Assembly (NCBI RefSeq): GCF_009720725.1
Contig: NZ_WNKT01000004.1
Span: 85,602-149,601, forward strand
Reading direction: 5' to 3'
From: Allochromatium palmeri
Lineage (GTDB): Bacteria > Pseudomonadota > Gammaproteobacteria > Chromatiales > Chromatiaceae
DNA: 64,000 nucleotides
The translations under genes and the position numbers were made by a program. Position 1 is the first letter of the stretch. Every line of letters begins with the position of its first letter. The notes beneath the pieces were generated by a model, which saw only the letters and a list, made by a program, of their open reading frames with translations, had not been told where the DNA came from and did no database searches. Below are positions 57,653 through 64,000 of this stretch, piece after piece.

Positions 57653-60313
57653 TCAGACGTTCACGGGGTTGGGCTTGTCCGGATCGATGCGGTATTTGGC
57701 GATGGCGTCCGTCACCATCGACACCGGAACCTGGCCCTCGTCGGCGAGTGCCTTGAGCGCCGCGAGCGCGACGTAGTAGCGGTTGACCTCGAAGAATTTG
57801 CGAAGCTGGCGACGCATGTCACTGCGCCCGAAGCCGTCGGTGCCCAGGGTCACATAGCGGCGCGGTACATAGGGCCGGATCTGATCGGCCTGGAGCCGCA
57901 TGTAATCGGTGGCGGCGACAATGGGGCCATGCGTATCGCCAAGCTGGGATTCGACATAGGTGAGACGCGGTGTCTGATCGGGATGGAGCCGGTTCCAGCG
58001 CTCAGTCTCGATGCCTTCGCGGCGCAGTTCGTTGAAGCTGGTGACGCTCCAGACCGTCGAGGCGACGTCGAAGTCCTGCTCCAGCAACTCAGCCGCCGCC
58101 AGCACCTCACGCAGGATGCTGCCCGAGCCGAGCAACTGGATCTGGCGCTCACTGTCGCCCTCGGTCGCCTGTCGGACTGGATACAGCCCCTTGAGGATGC
58201 CTTCGGCACAGCCCTCGGGCATCGCCGGCTGGACATAGTTCTCGTTCATCGCCGTGATGTAGTAGAAGACGTTTTCCTTGTCCTGATACATCCGCCGCAG
58301 ACCGTCCTGCACGATCACCGCCAGCTCATAGGCATAGGCCGGATCGTAGGCCACACAGTTGGGGATGGTCGAGGCCAGCAGCAGGCTGTGCCCGTCCTGA
58401 TGCTGCAAGCCCTCACCGGCCAGCGTGGTCCGTCCAGCCGTGCCGCCGATCAGGAAGCCGCGCGCGCGCATGTCGCCCGCGGCCCAGGCCAGATCGCCGA
58501 TACGCTGGAAGCCGAACATCGAGTAATAGATGTAGAACGGAATCATGCTCTGGCCATGATTGGCATAGGCCGTGGCCGCCGCGATCCAGGACGACATGGC
58601 TCCGGCCTCGTTGATGCCTTCCTGCAGGATCTGGCCCTTTTTGTCCTCGCGGTAGTACATGACCTGATCGGAGTCGACCGGCTCATAGAGCTGACCCTGC
58701 GAGGCGTAGATACCGAGCTGACGGAACATGCCCTCCATGCCGAAGGTGCGCGCTTCGTCCGGGACGATGGGCACCACATAGGGTCCAACCTGCTTGTCGC
58801 GCACCAACAGCGTCAGCAGCCGCACGAAGGCCATAGTGGTCGACATCTCCTTGTCGCCGCTGCCGTCGAGCAGTGACTGGAAGGCGTCGAGCGACGGCAC
58901 CTGGAGCGCGGCGGCCTCATCGCGCCGCGCCGGCAGGAAGCCGCCGAGCTGCTCGCGCCGGGCGTGCAGATACTGACTCTCGGCACTGTCGGGCGCCGGC
59001 TTGTAGAAGGGCGTGGCGTCGATCTGATCGTCCGAGATCGGGATGTTGAAGCGGTCGCGGAAGGCACGCAGCGCGGTCTCGCCCATCTTCTTCTGCGAGT
59101 GGGTGATGTTCATGCCCTCACCGGCCACGCCCATGCCATAACCCTTGACCGTCTTGGCCAGGATCACGGTCGGCTGGCCGGTGCAGGTCATGGCGGCGGC
59201 ATAGGCATTGAAGACCTTGATCGGATCATGACCGCCACGGTTGAGCCGCCAGATGTCCTCGTCCGACATATTGGCGACCATCGCTTTGAGTTCGGCGTAC
59301 TTACCGAAGAAGTGCTCGCGGGTGTAGGCGCCGCCCTTGGCCTTGTAAGCCTGATAGTCGCCGTCGAGACATTCCTCCATGCGCTTGAGCAGCAGCCCCA
59401 GCGTGTCGCGCGCGAACAGCGGATCCCAGTAGCGGCCCCAGACGACCTTGATGACGTTCCAGCCCGCGCCCCGGAACACAGCCTCCAGTTCCTGGATGAT
59501 CTTGCCGTTGCCGCGCACCGGGCCGTCGAGGCGTTGCAGGTTGCAGTTGACCACGAACACCAGATTGTCGAGCCGCTCGCGCGCGGCCAGCGAGATTGCG
59601 CCCAGGGATTCCGGCTCGTCCATCTCGCCGTCGCCGAGGAAAGCCCAGACCTTGCGCCCGGCGGTGTTGACCAGTCCACGATCACGCAGATAGTGCATGA
59701 AGCGCGCCTGATAGATGGCCATCAGCGGCCCGAGCCCCATCGACACCGTCGGGAACTGCCAGAAGCCGGGCATCAGCCAGGGATGCGGATAGGAGGGCAA
59801 TCCATGGCCGTCGACCTCCTGCCGGAAGTTGTGAAGCTGGTCCTCGCTCAGCCGCCCTTCGAGAAAGGCGCGCGCATAGATACCGGGCGCGGTGTGGCCC
59901 TGGAAGAACACCAGATCCCCGCCATGATCCTTGGTGCGTGCATGCAGGAAGTGGTTGTAAGCGACATCGACCAGGGTCGCCGAGGAGGCGAAGCTGGAGA
60001 TGTGTCCGCCCAGCTCGGTCGAGAGGCGGTTGGCCTGGACCACCATGGCCATGGCATTCCAGCGCACCAGTGAACGGATGCGCCGCTCCATCGCCAGATC
60101 GCCCGGAAAGGGCCGTTCGGCCTGGACCGGGATGGTGTTCAGATAGGCGGTGTTGGCGCTATAGGGCAGATAGGCGCCCGAGCGGCGGGCCTTGTCGATC
60201 AGGCGTTCGAGCAGGAAATGGGCGCGCTCGACGCCCTCGTTCTCCAGCACGGCTTCGAGCGAGTCGAGCCATTCCTGAGTCTCTTGCGGATCGATATCGG
60301 GCTTGTGGGTCAT
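57653..60313 (-). CDS. aceE: Pyruvate dehydrogenase E1 component, homodimeric type
   Basis: The 886-residue thiamine-diphosphate enzyme decarboxylates pyruvate and acetylates the E2 lipoyl group. Family segments are RIRSLVRWNAMAMVVQANR near the N-terminus, FFQGHTAPGIYARAFLEGRL, the cofactor motif FLGDGEMDEPESLGAISLAA with GDGEMDEPES, and later DEARTFGMEGMFRQLGIYAS. Its length equals AceE of E. coli (887). No adjacent pdhR regulator is seen. The 117 bases between its start and the helicase gene upstream should hold its promoter, where a TATACT hexamer on the minus strand is present without a good -35. Confidence 0.96.
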   Translation of the reverse strand: MTHKPDIDPQETQEWLDSLEAVLENEGVERAHFLLERLIDKARRSGAYLPYSANTAYLNTIPVQAERPFPGDLAMERRIRSLVRWNAMAMVVQANRLSTELGGHISSFASSATLVDVAYNHFLHARTKDHGGDLVFFQGHTAPGIYARAFLEGRLSEDQLHNFRQEVDGHGLPSYPHPWLMPGFWQFPTVSMGLGPLMAIYQARFMHYLRDRGLVNTAGRKVWAFLGDGEMDEPESLGAISLAARERLDNLVFVVNCNLQRLDGPVRGNGKIIQELEAVFRGAGWNVIKVVWGRYWDPLFARDTLGLLLKRMEECLDGDYQAYKAKGGAYTREHFFGKYAELKAMVANMSDEDIWRLNRGGHDPIKVFNAYAAAMTCTGQPTVILAKTVKGYGMGVAGEGMNITHSQKKMGETALRAFRDRFNIPISDDQIDATPFYKPAPDSAESQYLHARREQLGGFLPARRDEAAALQVPSLDAFQSLLDGSGDKEMSTTMAFVRLLTLLVRDKQVGPYVVPIVPDEARTFGMEGMFRQLGIYASQGQLYEPVDSDQVMYYREDKKGQILQEGINEAGAMSSWIAAATAYANHGQSMIPFYIYYSMFGFQRIGDLAWAAGDMRARGFLIGGTAGRTTLAGEGLQHQDGHSLLLASTIPNCVAYDPAYAYELAVIVQDGLRRMYQDKENVFYYITAMNENYVQPAMPEGCAEGILKGLYPVRQATEGDSERQIQLLGSGSILREVLAAAELLEQDFDVASTVWSVTSFNELRREGIETERWNRLHPDQTPRLTYVESQLGDTHGPIVAATDYMRLQADQIRPYVPRRYVTLGTDGFGRSDMRRQLRKFFEVNRYYVALAALKALADEGQVPVSMVTDAIAKYRIDPDKPNPVNV

Positions 60314-60430
60314 GTCGCTTCCAGGGAGACGTTGCGAGACGATGTCGGTTTAGACAAAGTTGCAAGTATACCTGGATCGGAAAATGATTAAATACTGAGG
60401 ATTCGATTTAGCAATGCAGGTGTCAGGGCG

Positions 60431-63265
60431 TCACTTGGGCGTCTGTCCCGCCTCCAGATCTTTCAAAAGGGTCCGTAATTCCGTCATGGCCTGTTCGGCC
60501 TCGGTGTTCGGATCCCACACGAAGTTACCCCAATGGACGGCATCGCGCAGCTCGGCGGCCAGTCGCTGCGGCTGGAGCAGGCTGTAGATGCGGCGCCACT
60601 CGCCCTCGACGCGCAGGGCCAGACGAGGATTGATCAGATACTGGCCGTGGCGCAGACGCAGGAACAGCTTGCGGTTGTAGCGATCCTCGCGGCTGACCTC
60701 GTTCTTCGACAGGATCGAGGAGATATAGGTGCGCTTCTTGCGCCGCTCGGGCACCACGCTATCCGGAAAGTGTTCCAGCAGCTCGGCGAACTCCACCGCC
60801 GAGAGCGCCTGACGCCGTCTGGCCCAGCGTTCGCCGAGACGTTGATAGAACAGCACCATGGCGATGCAAAGCATCAGATATTCCATGTGCCGCTGATCGA
60901 GCCGGATCAGGCGTCCGTCGACCTGGATGTCGAGATGGGGCGGCGCCAGCCGCGTGAACAGGGCCGGCAGCTTGGAACGGGCGAAGCGCGCATCGGCACA
61001 GGCCCGCTCCAGGGCGATCTGGAAGGCGTTGAGTCCGTTGCCGTCGGTCAGACTGGTGTCGGCGTCGCGATCGAGTAACACCTCGACCAGCTCGGCATTG
61101 CCCATGCGGCTGGCGATCATCAATGGGGTCTGGCCGAAGACGTTGCGGAAGTCGACCCCGTATTGATCGATCTGGCGCAGCACCGCGCTCGGCTGCTTGA
61201 GCGTATAGGGCAGATAGTGGGTGCGTTCGAGCAGCGGCATCGCCTTGTCCGGATGCTGCGCGGTCTTGAAGCCGCCCTGGATCAGGGCATTGAGCAGGCG
61301 CTGATCCCGATAGACCAGGGCGTATTCCATGAGCGCGATCCGCGCCTTCTTCTCGCCCTTCTGGAGCGCCTTGTCTTCCAGCTCGGCCAGCGCCTCGCCC
61401 TGGAGCACCGCCCAGGGCACACCGCGCTGCTTGAGGATCTGTTCGCGGATCTCGGCTGCCTGCTCCTCCTTGCCCTGGAGTTCGAGGCGATGCGCCTCGT
61501 GACGCCATTCCTCCAGACTCGACTGCGTGCTCTCGACCTCGTCGACCTCGGCCAGCGCCTCACCCAGTCCCAGCAGTGCCAGCAGACCATGTTTGGACTG
61601 CGGCTCGATCAGGTACAGGTTCTTCACCGCGCGGGTCACGGCCACATACAGGGCATTGATGTAGAACTTGTAGATCTCCAGCGACTTGTCGCCCTTGTCG
61701 CGGACACGCGCATAGCGCAGCTCGCCTTCCAGATCCGCCCGACTGAGATCGCCGGCGATCTCGCGAAAACGCTTGTCCTCGCTGGAGATGAAGCCGTACA
61801 GCAGCACGTTTTCGTATTCCAGCCCCTTGGCCTCGTGGATCGAGAACACCAGCGGGGTGCGGAAGAAGCGGCGCACCTCGGCCTTCTGTTCCGGATGCAG
61901 CACCAGGATGGCGAAGCGCGCCGAGGCGGCCGTGCGCTGGTCGAGATCGCGCTTGACGCGGTCGTTGTCCTGGAGCAGGACCACGCGCCCGCGTGTCGGA
62001 CCGCAACTGCGCACCAGATAATTGCTCTCGCGGTCCACCGAGCCGAAGCGGGCGTGCTTGACGTGCAGCAGCCGGTTGGCGATGGCTGTGACCTGGGGCG
62101 AGTTGCGGAAGTTGGCGTTGAGGATGCGGATCAGATCCGCCGAAATTCCATCGCCCTGCTCGCGCCAGAACAGGGTCTTGACCTTGGACCAGGAGAAGAA
62201 GTTGGGATGGACGATCTGGTTCGAGTCGCCGCACAGCAGGAACTGGGTCGGATCGCGCAGGGCGCGCAGGATGAGCAGCAGCTGGACATTAGTCAGATCC
62301 TGCACCTCGTCGACGACCACGAAGTCATAACGCGGCTGGACCTGTTCAAGCCAGGCGTGACTGACCAGATTGGCGTCGAACCAGCCCTGTTCGTCGAGGA
62401 AGCGCCGATACTTTTCGAACAGGTCATAGACCTCGGCCCGGACTTCGGGCGGATAGATCGACTGCTTGACGCCGAGCGCGACATAGTCCTCGCGGCTGAG
62501 ACAGGGCCGTTCGGGATCGGCGCCCGTGATCGCGCCCTGGAACTCCTCGAACAGTTGATGGCTGTCCTTGAGCGCCTTGGGCAGACGCTGACGATCGGCC
62601 CAGGCGGCGAAGGCGCGCGGCGTGATCTCCTTACCCGTCGGCACCTGGATGCTCTCCAGATACTCGCGGAAGGAGAGGAAATCGACCTCCTGATCCTCGC
62701 GCTCCCAGCCGTTGGCGTAGTAGAGCGTGCGCGCGTTCTGGACCAGGAAGGCCGAGCGGGTGACATAGAGCACGTCGCCGCGCGTTTCCTTCATCTTCTC
62801 CAGAGTCAGCGCCGTTTTGCCGCTGCCGGCCGAGCCGATGATGATGAGCGGCGGCGGCTGGTGGTAGATCGCGTCCTGCTCGTCGTCGAAGGACAGCACC
62901 TTGTCGAGCAGATGGAATCGGGGCAGTCGGGGATTGAGATAGGGCAGCTCGGGCGCCGCGTCCGCGATCTCGGGGGCGACGGCTGGAATCTGGTCTTCGT
63001 CGATCTGGGCGCCGTGCGCGAAAAAGCGCGACTTGTCGTAGGCATGGGCGGGGATGTATTCGAGCATCAGGGCGTAGCACTCGTCCTGATGACGATAGAG
63101 CGCGAACAGCATCCGGTTGCTGCGATCGAGCCGCGCGCGATAGAGATTGTCACCGACCTTCTTGACCTCGGCGGAACGGAAATCGTCGGCGGCCAGATAG
63201 GCGGTGAGCTTGTCGTAGCCGGGGATCTTCGCCGGATCGAGGCCGCGATAGGTGAGGATTTTCAT
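60431..63265 (-). CDS. UvrD-type helicase with N-terminal RelE-like and C-terminal ankyrin regions
   Basis: The 944-residue composite protein has three recognisable parts. Residues about 30-82 (VGDNLYRARLDRSNRMLFAL and CYALMLEYIPAHAYDKSRF) look like the RelE/ParE toxin fold fused at the N-terminus. Residues 140-555 are a superfamily-1 helicase with all key motifs: Walker A GSAGSGKT at 144-151, DEVQD at 319-323, GDSNQ at 346-350, NFRNSP at 385-390, EAKGLEYENV from 478 and ALYVAVTRAVKNL near 538-550. Residues about 700-755 carry ankyrin-like repeats (FGQTPLMIASRMGNAELVEV). About 190 further residues have no clear match. I chose the ATG at 63265; the frame is open upstream for 45 codons without similarity. 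A role in DNA repair or anti-phage defence is possible but not shown. Confidence 0.85.
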   Translation of the reverse strand: MKILTYRGLDPAKIPGYDKLTAYLAADDFRSAEVKKVGDNLYRARLDRSNRMLFALYRHQDECYALMLEYIPAHAYDKSRFFAHGAQIDEDQIPAVAPEIADAAPELPYLNPRLPRFHLLDKVLSFDDEQDAIYHQPPPLIIIGSAGSGKTALTLEKMKETRGDVLYVTRSAFLVQNARTLYYANGWEREDQEVDFLSFREYLESIQVPTGKEITPRAFAAWADRQRLPKALKDSHQLFEEFQGAITGADPERPCLSREDYVALGVKQSIYPPEVRAEVYDLFEKYRRFLDEQGWFDANLVSHAWLEQVQPRYDFVVVDEVQDLTNVQLLLILRALRDPTQFLLCGDSNQIVHPNFFSWSKVKTLFWREQGDGISADLIRILNANFRNSPQVTAIANRLLHVKHARFGSVDRESNYLVRSCGPTRGRVVLLQDNDRVKRDLDQRTAASARFAILVLHPEQKAEVRRFFRTPLVFSIHEAKGLEYENVLLYGFISSEDKRFREIAGDLSRADLEGELRYARVRDKGDKSLEIYKFYINALYVAVTRAVKNLYLIEPQSKHGLLALLGLGEALAEVDEVESTQSSLEEWRHEAHRLELQGKEEQAAEIREQILKQRGVPWAVLQGEALAELEDKALQKGEKKARIALMEYALVYRDQRLLNALIQGGFKTAQHPDKAMPLLERTHYLPYTLKQPSAVLRQIDQYGVDFRNVFGQTPLMIASRMGNAELVEVLLDRDADTSLTDGNGLNAFQIALERACADARFARSKLPALFTRLAPPHLDIQVDGRLIRLDQRHMEYLMLCIAMVLFYQRLGERWARRRQALSAVEFAELLEHFPDSVVPERRKKRTYISSILSKNEVSREDRYNRKLFLRLRHGQYLINPRLALRVEGEWRRIYSLLQPQRLAAELRDAVHWGNFVWDPNTEAEQAMTELRTLLKDLEAGQTPK

Positions 63266-63463
63266 TGGCGATGCAGGTCTACTCAGTTCCGGACAAAGGG
63301 ATTGACGATGGTTAGACGGCCATCGATGTTTTACCCGTGTTGCATGTCTTCGCTGTAGAGTGTGGAGCAACCGCTCATAAAAACCTACCCAAACTTGCAC
63401 GAAGCTGAATAAGTCTGTTCACGTCGTCAACGCCAGTGCGGGCGAACCCGTCTTACCTGACTC
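63266..63463 (-). other. Region between TnpB stop and helicase start; possible TnpB guide RNA segment
   Basis: This 198-base stretch follows the tnpB stop on the minus strand and precedes the helicase gene. Transposon-encoded TnpB nucleases use an omega RNA made from the 3' end of tnpB and the adjoining element end. A hairpin with a CGGG/CCCG stem and a UUCG tetraloop lies at 63439-63450, 13 bases after the tnpB stop, in the expected place. The element boundary and guide cannot be located by eye. The same DNA should also hold the helicase promoter. Confidence 0.3.
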
Positions 63464-64000
63464 TTACGTGCGTTTAAGGTCTCGCCTGAGCGCGTCGCGA
63501 CCATACTGATCAAGGTTTTTGGCGGCGTTGAGGTCGCGATCCATGACGTGCCCACAGTCGCAGACCAGCGTGCGCTGCGACAGCGGCATGTCGTGGGTCT
63601 GACCGCAGGCGTGACAGGTCTTGGAGGATGGAAACCATCGATCCGCGATGATGACGGTCACGCCGCGCCATTGGGCCTTGTATTCGATCTGCCGCCGTAA
63701 CTCGCCAAAGCCGGCATCGGAGACGGCGCGGGCGAGTCGGCGGTTCTTCGTCATTCCAGTGACGTTCAGGTCTTCAATCGTGATGACCTGATAGGTGCGG
63801 GTCAGGTGATCGGACAGTTCATGGAGCACCGCCTGACGTTGGTTTCTGATCCGCTGATGCAGCCGGGCCACCTTGAGCTTGGCTTTCGCTCGGCGTCGGC
63901 TGCCTTTGACTTTGCGCGACAGTGTCCGTTGTCGGCGCTGCAAACGCTTGAGGTTCTTCTTGAGCGCCGGGTTGGCGGGGATGACCTCGCCGGTACTCAA
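63464..64000 (-). CDS. tnpB: RNA-guided nuclease TnpB (IS605 OrfB), C-terminal part (5' end outside window)
   Basis: The visible 178 residues are the C-terminal half of an IS605/IS607-family OrfB (TnpB). The RuvC-II acidic residue lies in YQVITIEDLNVTGMTKN, the zinc ribbon is formed by TCHACG and LVCDCG, and the RuvC-III Asp lies in VMDRDLNAAKNLDQYG. A basic helix (LKRLQRRQRTLSRKVKGSRRRA) near the visible start belongs to the first part of the nuclease domain. The frame is open to the window edge and the first codon seen is TTG within a typical STGE segment, so the start and the RuvC-I Asp are outside. No tnpA gene is visible. The catalytic residues in view are intact, so it may be active. 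Confidence 0.93.
   Translation of the reverse strand: MSTGEVIPANPALKKNLKRLQRRQRTLSRKVKGSRRRAKAKLKVARLHQRIRNQRQAVLHELSDHLTRTYQVITIEDLNVTGMTKNRRLARAVSDAGFGELRRQIEYKAQWRGVTVIIADRWFPSSKTCHACGQTHDMPLSQRTLVCDCGHVMDRDLNAAKNLDQYGRDALRRDLKRT

Noticed and set aside
61163..63358. Open frame of 731 codons on the plus strand opposite the helicase
   Set aside because: It is the antisense shadow of the helicase gene: its composition is that of reversed high-GC codons, it has no recognisable domain, and the minus-strand frame has clear helicase motifs.

Overview
The window is a dense, high-GC stretch of a gammaproteobacterial chromosome. Gene families and neighbourhoods (surE-pcm-nlpD-rpoS, rpsT divergent from murJ, nadE-glnB, bamD divergent from rluD-pgeF, ccoNOQP-ccoGHIS, aceE-aceF-lpd) fit the Chromatiales, probably a purple-sulfur-type Chromatiaceae. 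That placement is an inference: no photosynthesis, sulfur-oxidation, rRNA or tRNA gene lies in the window. Nearly all the DNA is coding, no gap exceeds about 210 bases, and both ends cut through genes.

Layout. 1-2.4 kb: the 3' part of a molybdopterin oxidoreductase and an unrecognised ATP-grasp-like protein. 2.6-5.4 kb: a large two-module Cache-CheW signalling protein. 5.4-6.8 kb: AmmeMemoRadiSam proteins A and B. 7-12 kb: lytic transglycosylase, a secreted unknown, a TauE/SafE exporter, a PsiE-family protein and a methyltransferase. 12-16.3 kb (minus strand): a CysZ-DnaJ fusion, a hydrolase with an apparent CTG start coupled to folE2, then ispA-xseB. 16.4-19 kb: parE and a toxin-antitoxin pair. 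19-22.6 kb: murJ, rpsT, lgt and an Smr protein. 22.7-26.2 kb: surE-pcm-nlpD-rpoS. 26.3-34.5 kb: the complete cbb3 cytochrome oxidase structural and assembly cluster, preceded by an FNR-like site. 34.6-39.6 kb: a chemoreceptor, a PilZ protein, a DUF2835 protein, a DHH phosphoesterase and NAD synthetase. 39.7-49.1 kb: P-II, bamD, rluD, pgeF, gcvR-like, a deformylase, prc, gshA and ppx. 49.1-53.8 kb (minus): a CheB-CheR-PAS fusion overlapping a PAS-GGDEF cyclase. 53.9-60.3 kb: a TlpA-like thioredoxin and the pyruvate dehydrogenase genes. 60.4-64 kb (minus): a RelE-like/UvrD/ankyrin composite helicase and the C-terminal part of a TnpB nuclease.

How the genes work together. Most of the window is housekeeping: envelope building (slt, murJ, lgt, bamD, pgeF, prc), stationary-phase repair and regulation (surE, pcm, nlpD, rpoS), micro-oxic respiration (cco genes), cofactors and redox (folE2, ispA, nadE, gshA, pyruvate dehydrogenase). 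A second theme is unusual signalling architecture: a CheW protein with duplicated Cache modules, a membrane chemoreceptor, a PilZ protein, a CheB-CheR fusion and a diguanylate cyclase. The most distinctive accessory locus is the composite helicase next to TnpB at the right end.
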